Of a stretch of 64,000 nt of DNA, positions 26,782 to 35,271 are shown piece after piece. The DNA comes from Enterococcus dispar ATCC 51266. Lineage in GTDB: Bacteria; Bacillota; Bacilli; Lactobacillales; Enterococcaceae. The position numbers and the translations under genes are program-made. The notes beneath the pieces were generated by a model. The model was not told the DNA's origin and ran no database searches. It saw only the letters and a program-made list of their open reading frames with translations. Within the stretch, counting starts at the first letter, position 1. Every line of letters starts with the position of its first letter. The DNA lies in contig NZ_KE136354.1 in the NCBI RefSeq assembly GCF_000406945.1, forward strand, positions 2,738,660 to 2,802,659, in the 5' to 3' direction.

Positions 26782-27360
26782 ATGACTACCATGAAAAATA
26801 CAGAATTACTAAATAAAATTGTTACAATTCCAGATGACTATCAATTAGCAGAAGAACGGCATGAAACTCGTAATCGCCACAAGGTAACTATTTTGCGGTT
26901 TCAAAAAGATGGAGTTTTTGAAGAAAATGGCCCCCGGATTATTGCGGTTTTTTTGAAAGATACTTTAGTTAGTGTTAAAAATCTTGCGGTAGTTCCTGAA
27001 GGTAAATTACCGTCACCTGAGCGGGCACGCGCCATTGCCGAAGATATTTTTGCTAAAAGTAATCGCAGTTATGCAAGAGGATTATCATTTATTCGCATTG
27101 AGCACCAACAACGGGAGTTTATTGGAGATGATAAAAAAATTCATCAGTTTCCGGTTTTGTGGATTAAATTTGGTCATACCAATGGCAGCTACAATTGGGT
27201 GACATTAGCGGGAAATGGTCAATTAATTGAGATGGAGATTGATTCACGCTGGGATTATTTTCGTGGTCGTCGTAAAACTGAAATGTGGGATAATGACGAT
27301 TGGGTGCTAGCCAGAGAAGGAAAAGGACCGCAATTAAATAGCCCAAATGCATTAGCTTAG
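26782..27360 (+). CDS. Conserved-looking hypothetical protein
   Basis: The 192-residue soluble protein begins 9 bases after the MarR gene with AGG at proper spacing; ATG 26791 is a second option. It is mixed alpha/beta, with a Trp-rich C-terminal half (SYNWVTLAGNGQLIEME, DNDDWVLAREG) and an IAEDIFAKSNRSYARGLSFIRI segment. No catalytic motif, signal peptide or membrane helix was recognised. Its position suggests control by the MarR protein. Confidence 0.7.
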   Translation: MTTMKNTELLNKIVTIPDDYQLAEERHETRNRHKVTILRFQKDGVFEENGPRIIAVFLKDTLVSVKNLAVVPEGKLPSPERARAIAEDIFAKSNRSYARGLSFIRIEHQQREFIGDDKKIHQFPVLWIKFGHTNGSYNWVTLAGNGQLIEMEIDSRWDYFRGRRKTEMWDNDDWVLAREGKGPQLNSPNALA

Positions 27361-27374
27361 ATGAGGTGAGTAAG

Positions 27375-27584
27375 ATGAATGAATTGCAATATGAAAACAA
27401 CTTAGTGCTTTTAGGTCAGTTGCGCGATCAGCTCCAACGACTAGAAGAAACTGATTACATGACAGCTTACTATAAAGGCTATAGTGCTAGCGGTGCCACA
27501 TTAGAAGAAATTAAAGCAGAATTGCAAATGCTGGAAGCGCAAATTCATAAGCTAGAAGAAGAACTAGATGATTTTGAATGGTAA
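27375..27584 (+). CDS. Small coiled-coil protein
   Basis: The 69-residue protein starts at ATG 27375 with GAGGTGAG at 27363-27370. It is almost entirely helical, with heptad-like Leu/Glu patterns at residues 5-25 and 45-66 joined by a short YYKGYSASGAT turn, suggesting a helical hairpin. The tail is acidic. It is the last gene of the MarR-linked operon. Its function is unknown. Confidence 0.65.
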   Translation: MNELQYENNLVLLGQLRDQLQRLEETDYMTAYYKGYSASGATLEEIKAELQMLEAQIHKLEEELDDFEW

Positions 27585-27968
27585 GAAGAAGTATAAACAA
27601 ATTAAAGTATAAGGATAACCAAGTGTAGTCTTGTGACAAAATAGGTCAACTAGAAAGTTTCTATACATTATTGGAATGTTAACTTTAGTTATTGCTAACG
27701 GGAAAAATTTTTTTGAATGAAGTTATCGCCATGTATATTAAGATAGCAGGAAGTAGCGAAAATTCTTTTACGAAGGTCGTAAGAGTGTTCTCGCTATTTT
27801 TTGTGTTAAAAATGTTAACTTTTGATTTTTGAAGCTTGAGGAAGAATTGGGTCTTTGAAGATTAAATTTTTGAAATGACAGTAATGTTAGTTTTTTGATA
27901 GTTAAATAAATGTCGCGGTTTTTTGATAAGGCCTATAATAAAAGTATAAATGAAAGGAATGAAAGAAT
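27585..27968. promoter_or_regulatory. Gap with terminator and promoter before yxeA
   Basis: A hairpin at 27752-27802 (TAGCGA..TTACGA with TCGTAA..TCGCTA and a T run) ends the MarR operon. TATAAT at 27934-27939 is the likely -10 for yxeA. Its -35 region is weak, which may mean activation. No gene is seen. Confidence 0.6.
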
Positions 27969-28325
27969 ATGAAAAAATTACTTATTGTTCTGGTTGCACT
28001 TTTAGGGATTGGCTTTGTAGGCCTAAAAGTAGCCGACTACTTTATCATGGGTGGCGAACAATATTATGTAAAAATCACAACCGATGGACAAAGAGAAGAT
28101 GTCAAAGCGGATGCTGGTGAAAATGTCACACAATATAAATACTCTTTACCTGGTTATGATAAAGACGGTAATGAAAAACAAATGGACTTTAATGCATTTA
28201 AAGATCGTCCTTTAAGAAAGAATGCCTATTTAAAAATAACTTGGAATAAAAATAAAGGTGTCACTTCATATGAAGAAGTCACAAAATCTGAATTACCCAA
28301 TGCGGCAAAAGAAAAATTAGATTAG
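27969..28325 (+). CDS. yxeA: YxeA-family secreted/membrane-anchored protein
   Basis: The 118-residue protein has an N-terminal hydrophobic helix (about 4-24, signal peptide or anchor) and an extracellular domain with GGEQYYVKIT and YKYSLPGYDKDGNEKQM, as in the YxeA (DUF1093) family. In Bacillus subtilis, yxeA lies next to the yxdLM ABC transporter controlled by the YxdJK two-component system. Here it comes directly before the ABC genes, 8 bases away, so it is likely part of one operon. Its molecular role is unknown. Confidence 0.8.
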   Translation: MKKLLIVLVALLGIGFVGLKVADYFIMGGEQYYVKITTDGQREDVKADAGENVTQYKYSLPGYDKDGNEKQMDFNAFKDRPLRKNAYLKITWNKNKGVTSYEEVTKSELPNAAKEKLD

Positions 28326-28333
28326 GAGAAGTC

Positions 28334-29080
28334 ATGGAAAATATAGTAGAAATCAAAAACGTCAAAAAAACTTATGGTTCAGGGAATCAGAAGAAAACAG
28401 AAGCATTAAAAGGAATCTCTTTTGATGTGGAAAAAGGTGAATTCGTTGGGATTATGGGGGCTTCTGGTTCTGGGAAATCCACGTTATTAAATATTTTATC
28501 AACGTTGGATAAACCAACCTCCGGCAAAGTTACCATCAATCAAAAAGATGTAACGAAATTAAAGGGAAACCAATTAGCAGATTTCAGAAGTGAAGAAATT
28601 GGCTTTATTTTCCAAGATTTCAATTTATTAGAAAATATGACAGCAGCAGAAAATATCGCAGTGCCCTTGTCATTACAAGGAGTAAAACCCAAAGAAATTA
28701 AACAGCGAGTGAAAAAAATTGCGGAACGATTGTCCATTACGCATATTTTAGATAGCTATCCTGCTGCCATTTCTGGCGGACAAAAACAACGGGTTGCTTC
28801 TGCACGGGCGTTGGTTACACAGCCAACAATTTTACTAGGGGATGAACCAACAGGTGCCCTTGATTCCAAAAGTGCGCGCGATTTATTGGATACGATGGAA
28901 GAATTAAATGAAAAAGATCGCGTTTCTATTTTATTAGTCACACATGATCCTTTTTCAGCAAGTTATTGTCAACGTATTTTATTTATTAAAGATGGTGTGA
29001 TTCATCAAGAACTTAAACGAGACGAGCAGACGCGAGAAGAATTTTATCGTGAAATTTTAGCGCTTCTAGCTGAACAGTAA
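28334..29080 (+). CDS. yxdL: ABC transporter ATP-binding protein, BceA/YxdL type
   Basis: The 248-residue ATPase has Walker A GASGSGKST (42-50), the Q-loop near FIFQDFNLLENMT, signature ISGGQKQR, Walker B ILLGDEPTGALD and a switch histidine in LLVTHD. The fused unit with a FtsX-like permease is the MacB/BceAB group, which handles antimicrobial peptides or signals their presence. It lies between yxeA and the permease gene. Confidence 0.92.
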   Translation: MENIVEIKNVKKTYGSGNQKKTEALKGISFDVEKGEFVGIMGASGSGKSTLLNILSTLDKPTSGKVTINQKDVTKLKGNQLADFRSEEIGFIFQDFNLLENMTAAENIAVPLSLQGVKPKEIKQRVKKIAERLSITHILDSYPAAISGGQKQRVASARALVTQPTILLGDEPTGALDSKSARDLLDTMEELNEKDRVSILLVTHDPFSASYCQRILFIKDGVIHQELKRDEQTREEFYREILALLAEQ

Positions 29081-29092
29081 GGGGGAATTTAG

Positions 29093-30898
29093 ATGCTTTG
29101 GAAATTATCTCTTACAGGTATTAAAGGAAAATTACGGGATTATTTAGTCCTATTTTCCGGTTTAGTAATGGCTTCGGCGATATTTTATATGTTTGAATCA
29201 ATGGCAACCAACAAAGCCTTTTTAGAAAGTAACTCGATTATCTCATCTGTTGTAATGATTTTTCATCTCGGCTCTGTGTTATTGGCTATTATTACATTGG
29301 TCTATATTCTGTATGCTAATTCATTTTTGATGACAATGCGGCAAAAAGATTATGCCATGTTTATGATGTTGGGGGCAAAAGGACGTAAAATTGCACAGCT
29401 CATTTTTGTAGAAACACTGTTTATTGGTATCTTAGCAACAATTGTGGGTTCTGCAATTGGGGTTGGGTTGTCAGGTATTGTCAATCAGTTATTAACAAAA
29501 CAATTAGATGTTCAAGTCCAACACTTTTCACCCTTTAATACAGAAGCTTTAATGATCACCTTTATCTTTTTCATTATTTTATTTTTAGTATCTGCGATAA
29601 TTAACGCTGGTTCAATGATTAAAAAACCGATTTTAACTTTATTACGAGCTAGTGAAACACCAACCAAGAGTCAACGTAAAAATAGTTTATTATTTGTTGA
29701 AGCTCTTTGTGGGATTGCCTTTTTAGCAGTCGGTTACTGGATGATGACCCAAGCAAATGAAATAGGGTTACCAGCATTAGTAATCGCCTTAGTTACGATT
29801 ATTTTGGGAACATACTTGGTTTTCCATGGTGTTTTGATTTTTATTTTGCAACTTTTAAAACGCTCTGACCGCTTAGTTTTAAAAAACTTGAATGGCTTTA
29901 CCTTCTCCCAATTAAGTTTCCGTATCCAAGATTATACACGAATGTTGTCAATGGTAGCCATGCTATTTGCATTAGCTTTAGGGGCGTTAACCGTCGGATT
30001 AGGTTTTCGCAATGAGATTCCTAAAATGACCGCCCAAACCTCACCTTATGATTTGGTTTTAAATAATGCTCAAAATTCAAATCAAGAACAAGTAGAAGCA
30101 TTGAAACCAACTGAAAATACAATTTACTTGCAAAAAGAAGATGATAAAACTGTTTATTATCTAAAAGATGAGTTTAATTCACACCCGCTGACTGCGGTAA
30201 TTTATGAAAAAAATACAGCGAAAAAAGTGGAATATGACGGTAATACATTAGCTGCAGATGTGCAGGCTATGGATGGTTTACGCTCTTTAGAATTACCAAG
30301 TCAAAAAACCAAAGACCATCAAGTTATTGACCGTCAAAGTTTTGAGGCGCTCGATTTACCAGTAACACAATTACAAGTGGTGAATGTAAAGGACTTCATG
30401 ACAGCATTGCCACAATTGAAAAAATTGACAGCAGAAAATGTAACGAATAACAAAGAATTGAGTGATCCTGCGGTGATGGGTGGTCTTGGGCAAAAAGTGG
30501 ACGCCTACACAGCTTTTAATGGGATATTTTCTGGCTTTGAATTTATGGGCTTTTTCTTGGGTATTGCCTTTTTAACTATGCTGGCAAGTTGTTTAATGTT
30601 TAAAATCTTATCTGGAGCTAATAGTGACGTTCGACGTTATGCGATGTTAAATAAAATTGGTAGCCGTAAAGGTTCATTGAAAGCATCTTTACGCAAAGAA
30701 ATTGGTATTTTGTTCCTTGTACCCGGTATTCTTGGTGTAGTACATGTGTTGTTTGGTTTACAAATGTTTACGACTTTATTAAGTGAACCCTATGGCGATA
30801 TTGCACTTCCATTCACTATTTTCTTTGTCCTATATTTTCTATATTATGTACTCACGATTTGGTTATATAGTGGGATTGTTTTGAAGAAAATTAAATAA
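29093..30898 (+). CDS. yxdM: ABC transporter permease, BceB/YxdM (FtsX) type
   Basis: The 601-residue permease starts with MLWKLSLTGIKGKLRDYLVLF and has about ten membrane helices with FtsX domains near residues 50-180 and 480-590. A large extracellular domain of about 190 residues (roughly 305-470) sits between helices, as in BceB-type peptide-sensing transporters. These usually work with a two-component system, but no histidine kinase or response regulator gene lies next to it. AAGGGGG lies before the start. Confidence 0.88.
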   Translation: MLWKLSLTGIKGKLRDYLVLFSGLVMASAIFYMFESMATNKAFLESNSIISSVVMIFHLGSVLLAIITLVYILYANSFLMTMRQKDYAMFMMLGAKGRKIAQLIFVETLFIGILATIVGSAIGVGLSGIVNQLLTKQLDVQVQHFSPFNTEALMITFIFFIILFLVSAIINAGSMIKKPILTLLRASETPTKSQRKNSLLFVEALCGIAFLAVGYWMMTQANEIGLPALVIALVTIILGTYLVFHGVLIFILQLLKRSDRLVLKNLNGFTFSQLSFRIQDYTRMLSMVAMLFALALGALTVGLGFRNEIPKMTAQTSPYDLVLNNAQNSNQEQVEALKPTENTIYLQKEDDKTVYYLKDEFNSHPLTAVIYEKNTAKKVEYDGNTLAADVQAMDGLRSLELPSQKTKDHQVIDRQSFEALDLPVTQLQVVNVKDFMTALPQLKKLTAENVTNNKELSDPAVMGGLGQKVDAYTAFNGIFSGFEFMGFFLGIAFLTMLASCLMFKILSGANSDVRRYAMLNKIGSRKGSLKASLRKEIGILFLVPGILGVVHVLFGLQMFTTLLSEPYGDIALPFTIFFVLYFLYYVLTIWLYSGIVLKKIK

Positions 30899-30921
30899 CG
30901 AAATAAGAATAAAAATAAAAG

Positions 30922-30966
30922 AAAGACCTAACGAAAATTTTTTTAAAATTTCGTTAGGTCTTTTTT
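30922..30966 (+). terminator. Terminator of the yxeA-yxdLM operon
   Basis: AAAGACCTAACGAAA pairs with TTTCGTTAGGTCTTT and runs into a T tract. Confidence 0.9.
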
Positions 30967-31021
30967 AAGGATAAAAATGAATCTTATTTTACTGATAAGA
31001 GTAAATTAGTATAGATATTTT

Positions 31022-31712
31022 TCATTTTAAATACTTTAATAAATTATTGAAAACTATCTCATAGCCTTTTGGTAAAAGATGCAAACCATCGAAGCTGAGT
31101 CCTTTTCGCAAATTTCCTTCACTATCGGTCAAGCCATTATTGGCATCAATAAAACCATAACCATAATTTTTAGCTAATACACCAATTTTTTCGCTTGTTT
31201 GTGCTAATAGTGGATTGGTGCGTTCATCAGAATAGCGACCACTTTTTCCCGTATGTGGATCAGTAAAGTCATCAACAGTATTAATGGGATAAAATTTCAT
31301 TGTATATAATTTGCTTTGCGGCAAAGATGTTTGAACTTTGGTTAAAATAGTGGCGTAGTTAGCCGTTAGCCAATGTTTTCTTTTCTGAAATACCAAATCC
31401 AATATCATTTGAGCCGATATTAATAAATATTTTGGCAGGCTGTAAATCAGCGATTAATGTTTTAAAATGGATTAGTACATCGGCGGTGGTAGTCGCACGG
31501 ATGCCACGATTATAGATGTGTAAGGGTAAGTTCAAATTTTCTTGTGTTTGTAATTTCTCCACTGGAAACATTTCCATCAAACTTGACCCTACAAAAACAA
31601 TTTGATTTTTATCCGCAGTGCTATTTTCTGTGTCATATTGTTGCAATAACTGGTTTTGAAACCTAGCCAGTTGAGGATTTAAGCGTGTTAGGTTTTTAGT
31701 ATCTTCCATCAT
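31022..31712 (-). pseudogene. SGNH/GDSL-type hydrolase, broken by a 7-bp tandem duplication
   Basis: Two frames together make one lipase/esterase-like protein. The N-terminal part (31359-31712) has the FVGSSLMEMFP nucleophile block and the IFINIGSNDIGFG block; the C-terminal part (31022-about 31385) ends with the catalytic FDGLHLLPKGYE (Asp-His). The frame breaks where GTTAGCC occurs twice in tandem (31358-31371). Removing one 7-base copy gives a continuous frame of 227 residues that reads GISEKKTLANYATILTKV at the joint. I infer that the copy was duplicated and disrupted the gene. It may revert, so it could be a slippage switch. Confidence 0.85.
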
Positions 31713-31881
31713 GTTAAGACACCGACTTTCTAGTTAGCTTTTAAATTATCGTATTCTACACAGTGGAATACTGTCAAATGATTAAAATCTATTTCCGTCA
31801 TTTATAAATCCTTTTTTTCCAAGAAATTTTTTTGTAATTAATGCCTAATAATAAGGTTAAACTTTTTTGCTAGGAAAATAA

Positions 31882-31919
31882 AAGACTAAAGGAACACTTT
31901 GAACGTTTCCTTTAGTCTT
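31882..31919. terminator. Hairpin between the broken hydrolase and the small membrane protein
   Basis: AAGACTAAAGGAA (31882-31894) pairs with TTCCTTTAGTCTT (31907-31919). T- and A-rich flanks on both sides suit termination. The rest of 31713-32013 is AT-rich with no gene seen. Confidence 0.75.
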
Positions 31920-32013
31920 AATTTAAAAATACTAGATGCAAGAAGCTGACTAGAGATAAAATTGGCGATGAACTATCTTATTGGGTATTTTAGTTAGTCC
32001 TAAAATGTCCTCT

Positions 32014-32172
32014 TTAATACGGTCTTATAACATTTAGCTCGGTAAAAAGCCAGAGTTTATGCACCAGTCTTTCTACTTGTGTATTTAAAGTGGGAAAAAA
32101 TAGTATACCGACTAGTAACATGACAACAACGCTGGAAATAAGGACAAAAGATAAATGTATTTTTTTGTGCAT
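32014..32172 (-). CDS. Small single-span membrane protein
   Basis: A 52-codon frame starts at ATG 32172, 8 bases after GGGAG, and stops with TAA. Residues 8-27 form one hydrophobic helix after a basic start MHKKIHLS, and the C-terminal half (LNTQVERLVHKLWLF) is amphipathic. It resembles small membrane peptides, but I recognise no family. It is isolated on the minus strand. Confidence 0.55.
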   Translation of the reverse strand: MHKKIHLSFVLISSVVVMLLVGILFFPTLNTQVERLVHKLWLFTELNVIRPY

Positions 32173-32274
32173 GATAATTACTCCCTTTGATTATTACTCA
32201 ATTATAAGGAGTTTTCTAACAAATAAATAGGAACAATAGTGTAAGGAAAAAATATGTTAAAAGTCATGCTGCCC

Positions 32275-32874
32275 TTACGTTAAAAGGTCATAGATAGGAA
32301 ACAGATGGGTGTACGTTTCCTCAATATATTGCATTGCTTTAGCTGGATTGTGCCACAAAGAGCTTTCTTTTTTTATCACGCGGCCAATTTGAAATTCAGC
32401 TTTTTTGACAGTATTTAAGCGAATTAGAGCACTTTTTAAGTTTTCAGGAGTTAATGGCAATAATTCTGGTTTCGTATGATCCAAACTAATCATACTATCT
32501 TTTGGTAGAGAATCAAAAATGGTTAGATTTTGCAGTAAAATTTCCGCCATTTCTTTTTGATTTTTTGGCTGATCAATAATGGATAACCATATAAAAATAT
32601 ATTCTGGCCAAATTCCTATTTGAAAGTGGGCGTTCATTTTATAGCCCCGTTTACCTTCACTCATAGCAGCCCATGTATTTTCAGGCGGATGGACTGTTCT
32701 TCTGCGATGTTGTGCAATATGCAGATAAAAAGGGCGGTTAAAATTTTGCGACAGCTTTTCGCAAATTGGTTGTCCAATAGTGGTGAAAATTGGTTGGATT
32801 TCACTGCGGATGGCGCTCATTCGATCATCTAAGCCATCAATAGTAAAGACGTCAAAACTAGATTCGTTAAACAT
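32275..32874 (-). CDS. UPF0637 (DUF1054, YktB-like) protein
   Basis: The 199-residue protein has features of the YktB family: an N-terminal DGLDDRMSAIRSEIQPIF, the HRRRTVHPPENTWAAMS block and the FQIGIWPEYIFIWL strand. I chose ATG at 32874 because AAGGAG lies just upstream and this gives the family length. The open frame continues upstream to 33315 but that part overlaps the next gene on the other strand and is a shadow. Function is unknown. Confidence 0.85.
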   Translation of the reverse strand: MFNESSFDVFTIDGLDDRMSAIRSEIQPIFTTIGQPICEKLSQNFNRPFYLHIAQHRRRTVHPPENTWAAMSEGKRGYKMNAHFQIGIWPEYIFIWLSIIDQPKNQKEMAEILLQNLTIFDSLPKDSMISLDHTKPELLPLTPENLKSALIRLNTVKKAEFQIGRVIKKESSLWHNPAKAMQYIEETYTHLFPIYDLLT

Positions 32875-33037
32875 TTCGTAACTCCTTTTTATAATGAATA
32901 AGTTAAAGATAGCATATTTTATTTTTAGAGGTAAATATCCTCTAAAAATATGGGAAAAAGGTGTTTCATTTTCCAAAAGTAATGTTACAATTACGTTACA
33001 AAAGAAATATTTTTGTAAATAAAAGTAAAGAAGTGTG

Positions 33038-34036
33038 ATGAGAGTGAAAAAAGTGTTAGGATTTTTAACTTTAGTGACACTATTGACTGGACCAAATGTA
33101 TATGCAGCAGAAACAGCTGCAAGTGTTATACCTACTTCTGAAGTGTTGGCAACGTCAAGTAGTGAAGAAAGTACGGCCACAACGACTACATCTTCTGCGA
33201 TAACACCAGAGGATAACGCAATGACAACTGACACAACAATAGAAGCAGTGGAAGTTGGCGAAGCGATTAAAAACGGGATTGAAGAACAAACAGGGATCCC
33301 TGCGGCCGCAGACAATAAAACTGTGAATCAAAATGTATCAGAAATTAGAAATGAATTAGCCAGTGGGCAATATAATATCTCAGCTGAACAGCTGGGAAGC
33401 TATACAGATGAGCAATTAGACAACGCTTTACAAATATTTACGCGGGTAAATCAAGACTTTTATGGAATGGACTTGGGGGCTTATGTTCGTTTGTTGACTG
33501 CTTTATATCAAGATAAAACAGTGGACGTTACAGCTGCAAAATCAGCACTAAGTTTTGATCCTACCAGTCTTTCTTTAGCGGAATTAAAGACACAAGTAAC
33601 AGCATTGCAAAACTATTTGCGAAATCTTTATCCGACAAACAGCAGTTTTATTCCAATTCGCCAATTAAGTAATGATGAATTGGTAGCCATTTTAAATTTT
33701 GTCACCCCTTTACAAGAAAAGATGCTTACAGAAGAAGGCCGCTTTTTTCCAGGGATTGTGGCTTGGATTGCGCGTTATGCTTCAGAAGGTATTCCTCAAG
33801 CTAGAGGGAATTTGACAAAACCAGTCGTGGCAAGCACAACTGAAACAACAAATAATTCTTCCAATCAAGATCCAAGCTCTAAGGAAACAGGGACTATGAA
33901 AACCACGGACAGTACCAAAGCAGCTACCGGAATACTTCCTAAAATGGGGGATAATCCGATGTTTTATCTCTCTTTGATTGGTCTTCTGGTTATAATAGTA
34001 GTGACATTTATATTTTATCGCCGTAAAAAGAAATAA
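33038..34036 (+). CDS. Cell-surface protein with a variant sorting motif (LPKMG)
   Basis: The protein (about 332 residues) has a signal peptide (hydrophobic 8-22, cut near YAAE), a Ser/Thr-rich stretch, a helical domain (about 85-255), a second Thr/Ser-rich linker, and a C-terminal sorting signal: LPKMG, a hydrophobic helix and tail RRKKK. Sortase A normally cleaves LPXTG; here the fourth residue is Met (ATG codon), one base from Thr (ACG). The protein may stay membrane-bound or be handled by another sortase. The ribosome site is weak; ATG at 33038 and the GTG codons nearby are alternatives. I do not know the function. Confidence 0.72.
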   Translation: MRVKKVLGFLTLVTLLTGPNVYAAETAASVIPTSEVLATSSSEESTATTTTSSAITPEDNAMTTDTTIEAVEVGEAIKNGIEEQTGIPAAADNKTVNQNVSEIRNELASGQYNISAEQLGSYTDEQLDNALQIFTRVNQDFYGMDLGAYVRLLTALYQDKTVDVTAAKSALSFDPTSLSLAELKTQVTALQNYLRNLYPTNSSFIPIRQLSNDELVAILNFVTPLQEKMLTEEGRFFPGIVAWIARYASEGIPQARGNLTKPVVASTTETTNNSSNQDPSSKETGTMKTTDSTKAATGILPKMGDNPMFYLSLIGLLVIIVVTFIFYRRKKK

Positions 34037-34042
34037 GTAATA

Positions 34043-34104
34043 AAAGATCCTTGTGAGATGGACTGAAATGCAGCACACAGTTCAAAATCACAAGGATATT
34101 TTTT
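34043..34104. terminator. Terminator shared by the surface protein and tRNA-Pro
   Basis: GATCCTTGTGA and TCACAAGGATA form a stem with a long internal loop (34043-34097), followed by six T. On the other strand it follows the tRNA gene. Confidence 0.8.
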
Positions 34105-34105
34105 A

Positions 34106-34179
34106 TCGGGAAAACAGGATTTGAACCTGCGACCCCTTACTCCCGAAGCAAGTGCTCTACCAAGCTGAGCTATTTCCCG
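34106..34179 (-). tRNA. tRNA-Pro (anticodon CGG)
   Basis: On the minus strand the acceptor stem CGGGAAA pairs with TTTCCCG, the D arm is GCTC-GAGC, and the anticodon stem CTTGC-GTAAG holds the loop TTCGGGA, giving anticodon CGG. The T arm is GCAGG-TTCAAAT-CCTGT. CCA is not encoded. The gene stands alone. Confidence 0.95.
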
Positions 34180-34313
34180 TCAACGTTTCTTACGTTACTG
34201 CTAAAAAATGATTTTTGCAAAAGAAAGGCTTAAATAAATTTGTAAAAAAATTACCTCATGACAGTAACACATTCATCGGGTATACTAGTTGAAAACTATT
34301 TTAGGAGGCTTTT

Positions 34314-34964
34314 ATGGATTTTGCTAATCAAGATTTTTCATATTACGAACGCACGATTGCGCTGATGTATCGTAAATTTTTTATGAAGCGCATTGTTCTA
34401 ACGGTTATAGCGTTATTAATTATCGTTATTTATAGTTTTATTTTTAAAGATCATCTTATTGTGAATAGCGTTATTATTGTTCTACTTTTAGGCTTGGTTA
34501 TGCTGCTTTTTAAAAAGCTGCAGGAATTTCCTGAAGTTTACGCGAATTTTTTATCTCAAAATGAGCCAGACGCGCAAATTATTCAAATCGAAGAAGCGGA
34601 ATACACGTATAATGTAAAAAAAGATAATGTCTTTCTCGTAGCAATTAATAAAAAAGGGGCCCGTAATTTACCGGCTAATAACAAACAATATACTTTACTA
34701 GTGGGCTTTGCCAAAAACTTTTTTACCATGCAACCACTCGCAATTTACTATTACGATATGCTGGAGCTGACTTATGAGGAGAAGTTTCGCCTAAAACGCA
34801 ACGGTTACAGTAATGTTCCCCGTTTTTTGCGCCGTTTTACTTGGACTAATTTAAAAGCAACAGCCGGTAATGGCGTAAATTTTGTACTAGGGAACTTATT
34901 CTTTCTCCTTATTTTATATCGCTTGTTACGTTATTTATGGCGCTTTTTACAGATGTTGTTCTAA
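34314..34964 (+). CDS. Unknown membrane protein
   Basis: The 216-residue protein has two hydrophobic helices near residues 26-44 and 50-66, a soluble middle of about 110 residues with Lys/Asn-rich strands (NLPANNKQYTLLVG), and another hydrophobic segment at about 189-205 before a basic, aromatic tail. GGAGG precedes the ATG. No known motif was recognised. It lies alone between the tRNA and the cysteine operon. Confidence 0.65.
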   Translation: MDFANQDFSYYERTIALMYRKFFMKRIVLTVIALLIIVIYSFIFKDHLIVNSVIIVLLLGLVMLLFKKLQEFPEVYANFLSQNEPDAQIIQIEEAEYTYNVKKDNVFLVAINKKGARNLPANNKQYTLLVGFAKNFFTMQPLAIYYYDMLELTYEEKFRLKRNGYSNVPRFLRRFTWTNLKATAGNGVNFVLGNLFFLLILYRLLRYLWRFLQMLF

Positions 34965-34986
34965 TTGTTATTTAAAAAAATAGTTG

Positions 34987-35016
34987 TTGACAGCGATTTA
35001 CCTACAATGGTAGATT
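34987..35016 (+). promoter_or_regulatory. Promoter of the mccA-mccB-yrrT-luxS operon
   Basis: TTGACA at 34987-34992 and TAGATT at 35011-35016 are 18 bases apart, placing the start shortly before the leader peptide's binding site at 35029-35038. Confidence 0.7.
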
Positions 35017-35048
35017 GATATCAAATTTAGGAAAGGGGTCATGTAGAC

Positions 35049-35147
35049 ATGGCACAGCGAACTGTTTTAATTGCAGATTGTTGTTGTATGGTGCAAAACA
35101 TTGCAGCATACCATTTTGTCATGCCTATTATTAGACCTAGTTTCTAA
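35049..35147 (+). CDS. Cysteine leader peptide (attenuation)
   Basis: A 32-codon frame (ATG 35049, TAA 35145-35147) has AGGAAAGGGG at 35029-35038. Codons 11-13 are three consecutive TGT cysteines (ADCCCMV). The frame has the size and place of a leader peptide: it follows a promoter, precedes a terminator, and the next genes make cysteine. The rest of the peptide has no obvious role. I infer that ribosome stalling at the Cys codons, when cysteinyl-tRNA is low, prevents the downstream terminator. Confidence 0.8.
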   Translation: MAQRTVLIADCCCMVQNIAAYHFVMPIIRPSF

Positions 35148-35203
35148 AACGTTAGCAAATCGTTCTGTGTGCACCAGTAACTATTTGTGTATATTTTTAG
35201 AGT

Positions 35204-35235
35204 ATTCGAGGTACTGATTAATAGTCAGTACCTCT
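35204..35235 (+). terminator. Terminator of the cysteine leader
   Basis: GAGGTACTGA pairs with TCAGTACCTC around the loop TTAATAG, followed by seven T. It lies between the leader peptide and mccA, so it must be bypassed for expression. ACTATT around 35180 could pair with AATAGT in the terminator loop region as a weak alternative. Confidence 0.85.
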
Positions 35236-35271
35236 TTTTTTATTCCCCAATTTAAGTTAAGGAGCAAAATC

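Noticed and set aside
31022-31712. Reading the broken hydrolase as two separate genes.
   Set aside because: The second frame has no start with a binding site at the break, and removing one 7-base repeat joins both parts exactly.
32875-33315. The minus-strand open frame of the UPF0637 gene continues upstream for another 147 codons.
   Set aside because: This part overlaps the plus-strand surface protein gene, whose signal peptide and sorting signal are convincing. AAGGAG supports the downstream ATG, which also gives the family length.
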